Source of the DNA: Phycisphaerae bacterium
GTDB lineage: Bacteria > Planctomycetota > Phycisphaerae > Sedimentisphaerales > Anaerohalosphaeraceae
Length of the DNA stretch: 51,414 bases
Reading direction: 5' to 3'
Assembly: GCA_012729675.1 (NCBI GenBank)
Contig: JAAYCR010000039.1
Span: 1 to 51,414, forward strand
Shown here: piece after piece, positions 1-7,898 of the stretch
Numbering within the stretch: position 1 is the first letter of the stretch
Layout: every line of letters starts with the position of its first letter
Notes under the pieces: model-generated
What the model saw: the letters and a program-made list of their open reading frames with translations, nothing else
The model's database searches: none
What the model was told of the DNA's origin: nothing
Translations under genes and position numbers: made by a program

Positions 1-64
1 ACGGCAGTCTCCTGCATAAAAGTGCTGTTTCCAACCCTTTTATCGGACAGATTGCCGTTTTTTG
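1..64 (+). terminator. Two-tier hairpin with U-tract at the window edge
   Basis: An outer stem pairs 1-10 with 49-58 (one wobble position). An inner stem pairs ATAAAAG at 16-22 with CTTTTAT at 37-43. A run of six T follows at 58-63. This fits an intrinsic terminator, or the 3' end of a structured RNA, for a plus-strand transcript starting left of the window. It lies past the 3' end of the minus-strand secreted-protein gene. Confidence 0.45.
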
Positions 65-111
65 TTGAAATAATCATCATTTTCGTCCAAAATCCCGATC
101 AGAAAAGTCAG

Positions 112-504
112 TCAACTTGAGTTATTAGATGAACTTGTAACATTGTCAGCCGAATACGTCAGGTACAGACGGTCATCATCGAATTCGCCGGTAGTCGAAG
201 ACTCGAAATCCATCTTTAACACAAGGTAATCATTAACAGCAAGATCTCCCCACACCACTTTGTTGGCTTCCACGCCCGACATTACGGCGCCGTACTGGGC
301 ATTTGTCACACCCTTGGTACCCCCAACGCCGATACCATCTTGGACGTTCGGAGTACGGCTGTCGTTAGCAGCCCAATCACTCGAATCGAGAAGAGGGCCG
401 TCTGCATAAGAATCGAAGTCATCTGCGATTGAATACGCATTGACAACACCGGCCACGCCCACCACTAATAATACGCTCACTACCATTTTTAGAGTACTCA
501 TCAT
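112..504 (-). CDS. Short secreted protein, probably a truncated exported lectin-like/PEP-type protein
   Basis: The start is the first of two ATG codons after a GGAGG box with 5-nt spacing, giving about 130 residues. The N-terminus is a clear signal peptide (MMSTLKMVVSVLLVVGVAG, cleavage near VNA-YS). The mature part opens with a DDFDSYADG motif, as in planctomycete exported proteins that begin a concanavalin-like/LamG domain. Family members are usually 200 residues or more and end in a sorting tail or a dockerin-like tail. This one stops after a Ser/Asn-rich stretch (SSSNNSS) with no such tail, so it is probably cut short. Its cell-surface role is unknown. The signal peptide is secure; the family call is inference. 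Confidence 0.55.
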   Translation of the reverse strand: MMSTLKMVVSVLLVVGVAGVVNAYSIADDFDSYADGPLLDSSDWAANDSRTPNVQDGIGVGGTKGVTNAQYGAVMSGVEANKVVWGDLAVNDYLVLKMDFESSTTGEFDDDRLYLTYSADNVTSSSNNSS

Positions 505-1206
505 TCCAACCTCCACAAAAAAACTCTACTCATAACGTTTACTGCAAAAGCCATTCTCTTGCAGTCAATACCAAAATCACGTTGTTAGAATCAAGTCAAG
601 GCCGTGTGCCCGACTCAGGGCGGCTTGGCTAAATCGTCGCATTCAAGTAAACGTTCATACTTGCCCAGTGAGAAACGTGTCGGCAATCGCGTGAGCGAAC
701 TTGAGGGCAAAACACAGCGTCCAGGGCAAAACGCCCTGATATTTACCGAATTAGAAATATTAAGGACATTAAATTGCACAATCGACAACATAGCAGCCGC
801 AGGAAGCCGCCTTTGACGCCAACCCCTGCCAGCGAACATCGAACAGTAACTCTCCGTACCAACCGCCGCCGAAAAGCGTTCGAGTCTATGTTTCAGTCGA
901 TTAATTCTCATTGGATCGATCTACTTCCCCCCGTATCGTAGGGACCACAATCGCCGTGTATCACCCGCCCACACCCCGTGAACGTCATACCGTATATTAG
1001 CGTATCGCCGCCGCATTTTCAACAGTTTTTTTAAATTTCACATAAATAAACCCCAAAACAGTCTGTCTGTCGCGACACAGACACATTACCGTAAGTCTTT
1101 ACATATCAAGTATTTGCAGTTTCGCCAATCGGCGGGGAGGGCAAGCCCTGTTTTTTCCGTAGAGTCCACATGTTTTTGGTTCTAACGGTGGTTGAGAGAG
1201 GGTCTT
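505..1206. other. About 700 bp without a supported gene
   Basis: Overlapping frames on both strands at about 604-911 have neither a ribosome site nor a recognisable domain. An inverted pair CTGCAA (542-547) / TTGCAG (559-564) lies in the leader of the short secreted-protein gene. TTGACT occurs twice on the minus strand upstream of that gene, but no convincing -10 follows. The rest is unassigned. Confidence 0.5.
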
Positions 1207-1809
1207 TCAGAAGGGGGTGCGGCCGAGGATGGCGTCCTGGAGGATGGAAGCGGCGGAGAATTCGATGGCCGAGCCGGTGGGCAGGCCGCGAGCGAGGCGG
1301 GTGACTTTGACATCCATATTGCGCAGCAGCGAATGGATGTAAAGGGACGTGCCGTCGCCTTCGAGGTTGGGGTTGGTGGCCATGACGACCTCGGTGACGC
1401 CGCCGGCGCGGATGCGTTTGACGAGGGCGTCAATGGTCAGATCATCCGGCTCGACGCCTTCCAGCGGGGCGATGTGGCCGTTGAGGACGTGATAGACCCA
1501 GCGGCACAGGCCGGTTTTTTCGAGGCTGATGACGTCTTTGGGCTGTTCGACGACGCAGATGACGTTGTGCTCGCGGCGGGTGTCGGCACAGATGCCGCAG
1601 ACCTCCGATTCGGCCAAGTTGAAGCAGACGCGGCACTGGTGGATGTTGGTCTTGACGTCGCGGATGGCCTCGGCCAGGGCGAGGGCCTCTTGAGGCTCGG
1701 CCTTGAGGATGTGAAAGGCCAGCCGCTCGGCGGTTTTGGGGCCGATGCCGGGCAGATTGCCGAACTGCTCGATCAATTTATTCAGACTTTGGGTATAGGC
1801 CGGATTCAT
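1207..1809 (-). CDS. recR: Recombination mediator protein RecR
   Basis: At 200 residues this is the normal RecR length. An N-terminal helix-hairpin-helix contains LPGIGPKTAERLA (about residues 19-31). A four-cysteine zinc finger follows (CRVC ... CGIC, about 58-74), then a Toprim domain and the conserved C-terminal RLARGLPTGSAIEF segment. RecR works with RecO/RecF to load RecA at gaps in the cytoplasm. The gene starts 3 nt after the dnaX stop, so the two are almost certainly cotranscribed. The small ybaB/ebfC gene that often lies between dnaX and recR is absent here. Confidence 0.97.
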   Translation of the reverse strand: MNPAYTQSLNKLIEQFGNLPGIGPKTAERLAFHILKAEPQEALALAEAIRDVKTNIHQCRVCFNLAESEVCGICADTRREHNVICVVEQPKDVISLEKTGLCRWVYHVLNGHIAPLEGVEPDDLTIDALVKRIRAGGVTEVVMATNPNLEGDGTSLYIHSLLRNMDVKVTRLARGLPTGSAIEFSAASILQDAILGRTPF

Positions 1810-1812
1810 AAG

Positions 1813-3624
1813 TTACTCTGTCGGGTATTCCTCAAATTCGGCGTCCGGGATCGCCGGGTGGTTGCAAGCAGATTCCGGGGCCGGAAGGACGGTTTCGATC
1901 TTTTCAATACTGATAGGCGTTGCGTTTAGGCCTTGCAGCACCATCTGGACGGCCGGGTCGTTGAGGGCGTCGCTGCGCTGCTGCCGCGTCGGCTTGGCGG
2001 GGGCGAAGAGTTCCTGTTCGGGTTTTTCCGGCTCAAACAGCTCGGCAGCATTCGGCTCGTCCGTGTCGGCGTGTTCGTCCGGCCGGGCGGTTTGCGGCGA
2101 GGCCAAGGTCAGCGCGATGGGACGGCCGGCGACGGCGGACAGTTCCTTTTCGATGGCGGCCTTGCGCTCTTCGCAGATCGAGCGGGCCATCGGGCCGGTG
2201 TTGGTATCGGGAAAGGACAGTTCGAGGGCATTGGCCTTGACGGCGGTCGCCCGGCTTTGCGGCAGCATCAGCCCCAGCCCAGCGCCGACGGCACGGCCGA
2301 CGCGCTCGGCGACCTGAGGCCATTGGCGGCAGAGGGCATCGGCATCCTGCGGGGCGGGGCGTTCTTCTGAATCTTCGCACCCACAAGCCTTCGGCTTGAA
2401 GGTGCCACCCGGAGTCTCTAACGGGCTAAAGCCTGAACTACGAACGGCGGTCAGGGATTTTTTTTTTACGTCAACTGGCCCGGCGGGCATGGCGCGGACC
2501 TGGGCAGCCAGTTGGTCGATGCCGATGAAGTGCTCGCTGAGAGCCAGCCGAAGCAGCGACGCTTCCAGCAGGGCACGGCTGGTCTCGCTGTTTTTGAGCG
2601 TCCAGCGGAGTTTTTCCAGCGCGGTGATGTTATAGACCAGACCGGCGATGTCGAATTTGCCCGCCAGATCGGCCATGGCCGTGCGTTCCTCGTCCGTCAG
2701 CACCAGCAGGGCGCTGTCGCGGCCGGCGCACTGAAAGACCATCGCTTCGCGCATGATCTCGATCATGGCTTCGCAGATTTGGGCGGCGCTTTGGCCGGTC
2801 AGGAGCAACGCGTCGAGGCCTTGCAGGACGGGCGAGGCGGCGTGATCGGCGATGGCCGTCAGGAGCACCGTGACCTTCTGGCGGTCGGGAATGCCGATCA
2901 GGTCGATGAGCTGGCGGGCGTTGAGCGGTTGCGTGCCGGCGCTGATGAGCTGGTCGAGCAGGCTCAGGGCGTCGCGCATCGAGCCATTGGCCAGACGCGC
3001 CAGATGCACCAAGAGGTCCGGCTCAAAGGAAATGCCCTCTTCTTTGAGGATTTTGCTGACCTGTGTGCTGACGATGTCCGGCGGGATGTTGTGAAAGTCA
3101 AACCGCTGGCAGCGCGACTGGATGGTCGCCAGCACCTTGTTCGGCTCGGTCGTGGCAAAGATGAACTTGACGTGATCCGGCGGCTCTTCGAGTGTTTTTA
3201 GCAAAGCATTAAAAGCGCTGTCAGTCAGCATGTGGACTTCGTCGATGATGTAAATCTTAAAGCGCGCCCGTGCGGGACGGTAAATAGCATTAGAGGTTAA
3301 TTCTCGGACATTTTCGACCTTGTTGTTGGAGGCCCCGTCGATTTCGATAACGTCGATATCGTCGCCGGTGTTGATGGCGATGCAGCTATCGCATTTGAGG
3401 CACGGAGTGACGGTCGGGCCGTCGGCGGCAAGGCAGTTAAGCGACTTGGCCAGGATGCGGGCCATGGTGGTTTTGCCGCAGCCGCGCGTGCCGCAGAACA
3501 GGTAGGCGTGCGCGACCCGCCCGGCGGCGATGGCGTTGCGAAGCGTCTGGGCGACCACATCCTGACCGAGAACGTCGTCGAACGTCTGCGAGCGATACCG
3601 CCGTGCTAAGACCGTATAAGCCAT
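1813..3624 (-). CDS. dnaX: DNA polymerase III subunits gamma/tau
   Basis: A 603-residue clamp-loader ATPase. Walker A is GTRGCGKT at residues 45-52. A four-Cys zinc module follows (C64 ... PCLKCDSC), then Walker B IIDEVHML, the sensor-1 TTEPNKV and the SRC arginine-finger motif. Domains I-III end near residue 370. The rest is a long variable tail as in tau, with an acidic C-terminus rather than the E. coli type. Codons 386-389 (V-K-K-K) lie on an A10 run that probably permits a shorter gamma form (separate entry). Right after it, residues about 391-414 are encoded by an inserted palindromic repeat. There is no Shine-Dalgarno ahead of the ATG: the upstream 5 nt already abut the repeat arm of the S23 cassette, which separates the gene from ffs. 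Confidence 0.95.
   Translation of the reverse strand: MAYTVLARRYRSQTFDDVLGQDVVAQTLRNAIAAGRVAHAYLFCGTRGCGKTTMARILAKSLNCLAADGPTVTPCLKCDSCIAINTGDDIDVIEIDGASNNKVENVRELTSNAIYRPARARFKIYIIDEVHMLTDSAFNALLKTLEEPPDHVKFIFATTEPNKVLATIQSRCQRFDFHNIPPDIVSTQVSKILKEEGISFEPDLLVHLARLANGSMRDALSLLDQLISAGTQPLNARQLIDLIGIPDRQKVTVLLTAIADHAASPVLQGLDALLLTGQSAAQICEAMIEIMREAMVFQCAGRDSALLVLTDEERTAMADLAGKFDIAGLVYNITALEKLRWTLKNSETSRALLEASLLRLALSEHFIGIDQLAAQVRAMPAGPVDVKKKSLTAVRSSGFSPLETPGGTFKPKACGCEDSEERPAPQDADALCRQWPQVAERVGRAVGAGLGLMLPQSRATAVKANALELSFPDTNTGPMARSICEERKAAIEKELSAVAGRPIALTLASPQTARPDEHADTDEPNAAELFEPEKPEQELFAPAKPTRQQRSDALNDPAVQMVLQGLNATPISIEKIETVLPAPESACNHPAIPDAEFEEYPTE
2374..2449. repeat. Palindromic repeat inserted in frame within dnaX
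   Basis: Two elements are visible. One is a hairpin with stem GCACC (2377-2381)/GGTGC (2401-2405) outside CAAGCC (2384-2389)/GGCTTG (2393-2398) with a TTC loop. The other is an ACGGGCTAAAGCCTGAACTAC segment related to intergenic copies at about 39798-39855 and to the ATGGGCTWWAGCCCAT palindromes at 24091, 28588 and 31393. The translated stretch (…SSGFSPLETPGG…KPKACGCED…) is unlike a normal tau linker. The hairpin lies some 55-90 nt downstream of the A10 run on the mRNA. Confidence 0.6.
2458..2467 (-). promoter_or_regulatory. A10 slippage site in dnaX, candidate gamma/tau switch
   Basis: On the coding strand the codons are GTA AAA AAA AAA TCC, a run of ten A. A gain of one A (or -1 ribosomal slip) leads to TAG after K-K-K-I-P-D-R-R-S, a 395-residue product. 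A loss of one A (or +1) leads to TGA after K-K-N-P, about 390 residues. Both truncated forms would keep ATPase domains I-III and lose the tau tail. Comparable mechanisms are known: transcriptional slippage on an A run in Thermus dnaX, and ribosomal frameshifting at A AAA AAG in E. coli. Its use here is inferred. A homopolymer assembly error is a possible alternative, although the full frame is open as it stands. Confidence 0.6.
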
Positions 3625-3628
3625 TTCG

Positions 3629-4050
3629 ATTGACTATTGATTAATGATTATTGATTATTAATTAGAATTTTGGGATGTTTTTCGGGACGCAACGAAAATC
3701 GATGTCAATTCCCTTGCCTCGCCCAACAAGCTCTCGCATTTGCGAACCAACAACAACCCTTCTTCTATCAAAAACTCGATCCAGAATGCCGTTTCGTCGA
3801 TTTCTTCGACAACAATACTGATTTTGGAGGTAAACGCCGCTTTTGAGTGCCCCACACAAGCCGCACGATAATTCGCCGACACAGAGGTTGAACTGCGTAT
3901 CATCTGATGTCGGATATGATTGGACACCGGGTCATTCGGCAGCAACAAGGCCAGTTTAACGCACCGATGGGAAAAATCTTTGGTTCGTTTTTTAAGGTCG
4001 TCCGGAGTCATTATGCTAATAATCAATAATCAATATTCAATAATCAATTC
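3629..4050. mobile_element. S23/IVP cassette 1 with inverted repeat arms
   Basis: The left arm (3629-3664) and right arm (4016-4050) are imperfect inverted copies built of ATTGATTATT-like units. They enclose one S23 gene. The cassette sits exactly between the U-tract of the SRP RNA gene and the dnaX start codon. The arms differ in sequence from those of the second cassette at 15.6 kb, but the architecture is identical. Mobility is inferred from position and repetition; no transposase or recombinase is encoded. Confidence 0.55.
3658..4011 (-). CDS. Four-helix-bundle protein of the S23 / 23S-rRNA-intervening-sequence family
   Basis: The protein has 117 residues from ATG at 4011; an upstream in-frame TTG at 4026 lies inside the repeat arm. 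Typical family features are the N-terminal DLKKRTKDFSHRCVKLA helix, the IRHQMIRSSTSVSANYRAA signature at the second helix, and the EEIDETAFWIEFL helix. Members occur as ORFs in 23S rRNA intervening sequences and resemble the Avd accessory protein of diversity-generating retroelements; the biochemical role is uncertain. The C-terminal codons run into the left repeat arm. There is no clear Shine-Dalgarno. It is encoded codirectionally between ffs and dnaX. Confidence 0.85.
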   Translation of the reverse strand: MTPDDLKKRTKDFSHRCVKLALLLPNDPVSNHIRHQMIRSSTSVSANYRAACVGHSKAAFTSKISIVVEEIDETAFWIEFLIEEGLLLVRKCESLLGEARELTSIFVASRKTSQNSN

Positions 4051-4058
4051 AAAAAGGT

Positions 4059-4153
4059 GGTCGGGTTTGCCACGCACAACACCACGCATACTTATGGCTG
4101 CTCGGTTCCCCGCCTGACCAGGTTCGTACCGGATGCTTGCATGGGACCCGACC
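4059..4153 (-). ncRNA. ffs: Signal recognition particle RNA, small bacterial type
   Basis: Read on the minus strand, the ends GGTCGGGT / ACCCGACC pair over 8 bp. The apex carries the conserved SRP domain IV: CTGGTCAGG, a CGG-GGAA-CCG tetraloop hairpin, then GAGCAGCC. The minus strand continues into CTTTTTG, a U-tract giving the 3' end. The RNA of about 95 nt binds Ffh for cotranslational targeting. The order ffs - dnaX - recR is also seen in Firmicutes such as Bacillus (scr-dnaX-yaaK-recR). Here the S23 cassette begins right after the U-tract. Exact ends are estimated from the terminal helix. Confidence 0.9.
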
Positions 4154-4289
4154 CTAAAAAGGTTTAAAATAAAATCAAAAGATCAAAGTAAAGCAACCGC
4201 CTTTGGCGGAGATCCTTTTATTTGTCATTTTTCGTTTCCCGACAAAGGTGGCAGTATATACAAAAAGCTTGGAATTTCCACAAAAAACA

Positions 4290-4319
4290 TTTCGAGTTTG
4301 CTGTTTTTTGGCTTATAAT
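4290..4319 (+). promoter_or_regulatory. Probable sigma-70 promoter for the ferredoxin gene
   Basis: A perfect -10 TATAAT lies at 4314-4319, about 68 nt before the ferredoxin ATG. The -35 is poor (TTTCGA or TTCGAG around 4290-4296, spacer 17-18). The call rests mainly on the -10 and its position. Confidence 0.45.
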
Positions 4320-4386
4320 TGTGTAAGCGTCAGAGAACGGCACATTGGGATGTGCTTTACGGTGAAACTTCAAGCAGGAGAGACCG

Positions 4387-4569
4387 ATGAAAGTACGCGT
4401 AGAAGATAGTTGCACGGCATGCGGGTTGTGTGTGGATACCTGTCCGGAAGTGTTCGCGATGGGTGACAGCATTGCAGAGGTAATTGTCGATACGGTTCCG
4501 CCGGAACTTGAAGATGCCGCACAGCAGGCCGCCGATGAGTGTCCGGTCGAGGCGATCATCGTCGAATAA
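4387..4569 (+). CDS. Single-cluster [4Fe-4S] ferredoxin
   Basis: The protein has 60 residues. The cluster motif is C-TAC-GLC-VDTCP near the N-terminus, with the fourth ligand in the C-terminal ECPVEAI. This is the one-cluster ferredoxin fold with the second cluster lost, as in Thermotoga/Desulfovibrio-type ferredoxins. It is a low-potential cytoplasmic electron carrier; the partner enzyme cannot be deduced. An AGGAG box 7 nt upstream of the ATG supports the start. It is monocistronic and converges on proC, whose stop lies 16 nt away. A GGGG-TTAGT-CCCC hairpin sits between them. Confidence 0.92.
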   Translation: MKVRVEDSCTACGLCVDTCPEVFAMGDSIAEVIVDTVPPELEDAAQQAADECPVEAIIVE

Positions 4570-4584
4570 TCGCGGTTTCGGGGG

Positions 4585-5400
4585 TTAGTCCCCTGCTGAC
4601 AATTCTTTGCCGCGTTCACAGGCGGTCGTAATGGCCTCTTGTACCATTTGGCTGAATTGCGCGGCCTCGAAGACGTGCACGGCCGCTTCGGTGGTGCCGC
4701 CGGGACTGGTGACGTTTTTTCGTAAAAGAGATGGCGTTTGGCCTTTTTCCTGTGCCTTCTCGGCCAGCAATGCCGCTCCTTTGGCGGTCTGGAGTACCAG
4801 TTCAGCCGCGATGTTCTCCGGAAGCCCCAATTCAACGCCCGCCTTGATCATTTCTTCCATCAGCAAAAAGAAATAGGCCGGGCCAGAGCCGCTGACGGCG
4901 GTAACCGAATCAATCAGATCCTCATCATCTACAACAGCCGTTTTCCCGACGGCATTAAAGAGGGCGCTGACGGCCTTTAAGCCCTTCGCCGAGGCGGTGG
5001 CGTTGTATAAACCCGCCATCCCGGCCCCGACCAGCGCAGGGGTGTTGGGCATGACCCGTACCAACTGCACTTTGCCCAGCCGTTCGAGGATGAAGTTGCA
5101 GGTTTTTCCGGCGGCAATCGAAACTACCAAGGCGCTGGGCCGCAGCGTACCGGCGATGTCGTCCAGCACATGCCCCAGCAACTGGGGCTTGACGCTCAGG
5201 ACGACCATATCGGCCGCTGCGGTCAGTTCGGTGTTGACCTGCGTGATGTGCACGCCGTAAGCGGCCCTTAACTCAGCCAGACGCTTGGGGCGTACATCCG
5301 AGACCCAGACCGACCGCGGCGCATACAGCTTGTTCTGCAAGATGCCCTCGATGAGCGCCTGCGCCATATTCCCCCCGCCGATAAACCCAATTGTCTGCAT
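4585..5400 (-). CDS. proC: Pyrroline-5-carboxylate reductase
   Basis: The enzyme reduces 1-pyrroline-5-carboxylate to L-proline with NAD(P)H, the last step of proline synthesis. From ATG at 5400 (GGAG box 5 nt upstream) it has 271 residues. It begins with the Rossmann motif IGFIGGGNMAQAL. The P5CR signature region appears as VTAVSGSGPAYFFLLMEEM, followed by LVLQTAKGAALLAE and RKNVTSPGGTTEAAVHVFE, which bind substrate. Extra in-frame codons upstream ([12 protein letters not shown]...) are not typical of the family and were left out. Confidence 0.95.
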   Translation of the reverse strand: MQTIGFIGGGNMAQALIEGILQNKLYAPRSVWVSDVRPKRLAELRAAYGVHITQVNTELTAAADMVVLSVKPQLLGHVLDDIAGTLRPSALVVSIAAGKTCNFILERLGKVQLVRVMPNTPALVGAGMAGLYNATASAKGLKAVSALFNAVGKTAVVDDEDLIDSVTAVSGSGPAYFFLLMEEMIKAGVELGLPENIAAELVLQTAKGAALLAEKAQEKGQTPSLLRKNVTSPGGTTEAAVHVFEAAQFSQMVQEAITTACERGKELSAGD

Positions 5401-5520
5401 AGCCACTCCGAAAATCCCATCCATTGAACAGTTCTGCTTTCTTTTCTTCTTTACACCGGCAGGCAACGCTTTACAATATCTTTTCCTATAACTTGTTCAG
5501 ATTTTTTTGGAGATTTGACG

Positions 5521-7890
5521 ATGCAATTCCAAATAAAGCCTCCCACCTGCGCTAACACTGCCCGTAATTTCAGCCTGCTCGCCGGGTGTGCCCTGCTGCT
5601 TCTGACCGGCAGCACCCGCGGGGCGTTGACGCTGTGGTACGAACAGCCCGCGACCACTTGGACAGAGGCCCTGCCCGTCGGCAACGGGCGGCTGGGGGGG
5701 ATGGTCTTCGGCGGCATCACCACCGAACGCATCCAATTGAACGAAGCCTCCGTCTGGGCCGGGCCGCCGGTGCCCGAACCGCCGCAGGGGGCGTATGAGG
5801 CGCTGGTTGAGGCCCGCAATCTGATATTCGAGGAAAAGTATGCCGACGCCGAGCGTGTGATTGCCCGGCGGTTTCTCGGCCCCCGCATCTATCCGCGCAG
5901 CAACCAGACACTCGGCGACCTGCGGCTGGAATTCACGCTGCCCGACGGCAAACCGGCAGACTACCGCCGCGAATTGAATCTCGACACCGCCATCGCCCAA
6001 ACCCGCTTTGAGGTTGAAGGCGTTACCTACACACGGCAGGTCTTCTCTTCGACGCCGGACAATGTGATGGTCATCCTGCTGACCGCCTCGCAGCCGGGCA
6101 AACTCAATCTGAAGGTTCGACTGGACCGCCCCGCCGATTTCGAAACCGTCGCTGTCGGCAATACAACATTGGCGATGAGCGGCCAGGCCCAGCACAACGG
6201 CCGGCACAAGGGCGTGCGGTTTCATACGGCGCTGCGTGCGGATGTGCGCGGCGGCGTCTGCACCGCTGACGGCAATGCCCTGGTGATTGCCGATGCCGAT
6301 TCGGTTCTGCTTCTGTTGGCCGCGGCCACGGATTATAACAAAAAATCGCCGTATGAGCCGCTGACGCACAATTTGTCAAACATCTGCACCACACAGATCG
6401 AAACCGCTCTCGCCAAGGGGGTTGACGCACTCCGACGCGCTCACCTCGACGAACACCGGCGGCTGTTTGGCCGGGTCGAGCTGGATTTGGGCGGCGCCGA
6501 CGCCGCAGCCCGTCCGACGGACAAACGCCTTGCCGACGTCAAGGCCGGGAAAGACGACCCAGCTCTGGCAACGCTCTATTTTCAATACGGCCGCTATCTG
6601 CTGATGGGATCGTCCCGCCCCGGCGGCTTGCCCGCAAACTTGCAGGGCATCTGGAACGAACACCTCGAAGCCCCCTGGAACGCCGACTACCACCTCAATG
6701 TCAATCTGCAGATGAACTATTGGCCCGCCGAGGTGACGAATCTGTCCGAGTGCCACGAGCCGTTTTTTGACTACATTGAAGCCCATATACCCTCGGCCCG
6801 CAAGACCGCCCAAGAGGTCTATCACAGCCGCGGCTTTGTCGCCCACGTCGAATCGGATGTCTGGCACTGGACGACCCCTATCGGGGAACCCCAGTGGGGG
6901 ATGTGGCCCTTCGGCGGGGCCTGGTGTACACAGCACTTTATGGAACGCTATCGCTTTACGCTGGATCACGACTTCCTGCGCAATCGCGCCTGGCCCATCC
7001 TCAAAGAAACGTCGCAGTTCTTTCTCGATTATCTGGTCGAAGACCCACGCACCGGCAAGCTGGTCGGCGGCCCGGCCAATTCGCCCGAAAACGCCTTCAT
7101 CGGGCCCGACGGTCGGGCCTCCACTCTGGATATGGGGGCCTCTATGAGCCAGCAGATCATCTGGGACGTCTTTACCAATACACTGGAGGCGGCGGCGATT
7201 CTGGAGATTGACGACGCGACGGTCCGGGCGATTCGCGCTGCGCTGGACAAACTGGCCCTACCGCAGATCGGCCCGGACGGTCGACTGCTGGAATGGTCGC
7301 GCCCGTTTGAAGAACGCGAGCCGGGCCATCGGCACATCTCGCATGCTTATGCCCTGCACCCGGGGCGGCAATACACCTTTGACAAGACCCCCGAAATGAT
7401 TGACGCGATTCGCAAGAGCATCGACCACCGGCTCGCACACGGCGGCGGCCACACCGGCTGGAGCCGCGCCTGGATCGTCAGCATCTGGGCACGCCTCCGC
7501 GAAGCCGAAAAGGCCCACGATAATCTGCACGCACTCTTTGCCCAATCGACGCTGACCAATCTTTTCGATACCCACCCGCCGTTCCAGATCGACGGCAACT
7601 TCGGCGGCACCGCGGCGATTGCCGAAATGCTGCTGCAAAGCCACGCCGACGAAATCCACCTGCTGCCCGCCCTGCCCAAGGCCTGGCCGACCGGCTCGGT
7701 CAAGGGGTTATGTGCCCGCGGCGGATTTGTCGTCGATATCGAATGGAAAGACGGCGTCCTGACCGAAGCCCGCATCGAATCCCGCCGCGGCGGCCCGTGT
7801 ACAGTCCGCTATCAGGGTCATATCCTGAGTGTTGATACATCCGTCGATCAACACCTGTCGCTTGACGGGCAGTTGAAGAAAGAAGGATAA
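5521..7890 (+). CDS. Secreted glycoside hydrolase family 95 (alpha-L-fucosidase-like)
   Basis: The protein has 789 residues from ATG at 5521 (GGAG 8 nt upstream; an earlier TTG is less likely). The N-terminus is a signal peptide with hydrophobic core [13 protein letters not shown]. An LAGC lipobox-like string lies inside that core rather than at its end, so normal secretion is more likely than lipidation. The GH95 N-terminal beta domain begins [27 protein letters not shown]. The (alpha/alpha)6 domain has [18 protein letters not shown] (the Asn pair that activates water), [22 protein letters not shown] and [16 protein letters not shown]. It probably removes alpha-1,2-fucose, or alpha-L-galactose in some members, from algal or host glycans in the periplasm. 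No transporter or regulator lies beside it. Confidence 0.92.
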   Translation: MQFQIKPPTCANTARNFSLLAGCALLLLTGSTRGALTLWYEQPATTWTEALPVGNGRLGGMVFGGITTERIQLNEASVWAGPPVPEPPQGAYEALVEARNLIFEEKYADAERVIARRFLGPRIYPRSNQTLGDLRLEFTLPDGKPADYRRELNLDTAIAQTRFEVEGVTYTRQVFSSTPDNVMVILLTASQPGKLNLKVRLDRPADFETVAVGNTTLAMSGQAQHNGRHKGVRFHTALRADVRGGVCTADGNALVIADADSVLLLLAAATDYNKKSPYEPLTHNLSNICTTQIETALAKGVDALRRAHLDEHRRLFGRVELDLGGADAAARPTDKRLADVKAGKDDPALATLYFQYGRYLLMGSSRPGGLPANLQGIWNEHLEAPWNADYHLNVNLQMNYWPAEVTNLSECHEPFFDYIEAHIPSARKTAQEVYHSRGFVAHVESDVWHWTTPIGEPQWGMWPFGGAWCTQHFMERYRFTLDHDFLRNRAWPILKETSQFFLDYLVEDPRTGKLVGGPANSPENAFIGPDGRASTLDMGASMSQQIIWDVFTNTLEAAAILEIDDATVRAIRAALDKLALPQIGPDGRLLEWSRPFEEREPGHRHISHAYALHPGRQYTFDKTPEMIDAIRKSIDHRLAHGGGHTGWSRAWIVSIWARLREAEKAHDNLHALFAQSTLTNLFDTHPPFQIDGNFGGTAAIAEMLLQSHADEIHLLPALPKAWPTGSVKGLCARGGFVVDIEWKDGVLTEARIESRRGGPCTVRYQGHILSVDTSVDQHLSLDGQLKKEG

Positions 7891-7898
7891 GCCGGACT

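Noticed and set aside
615-911. 98-codon minus-strand frame in the first intergenic region
   Set aside because: No ribosome site, no domain, and an overlapping plus-strand frame of similar quality. It could be a decayed repeat ORF, but there is not enough to list it.
1192-1929. Long plus-strand frame of 245 codons over recR
   Set aside because: It is a shadow of recR and dnaX in a GC-rich region; no ribosome site and no domain, while the opposite strand encodes clear families.
3658-4011. Complete diversity-generating retroelement, because S23 resembles Avd
   Set aside because: No reverse transcriptase and no template/variable repeat pair is visible near either S23 gene.
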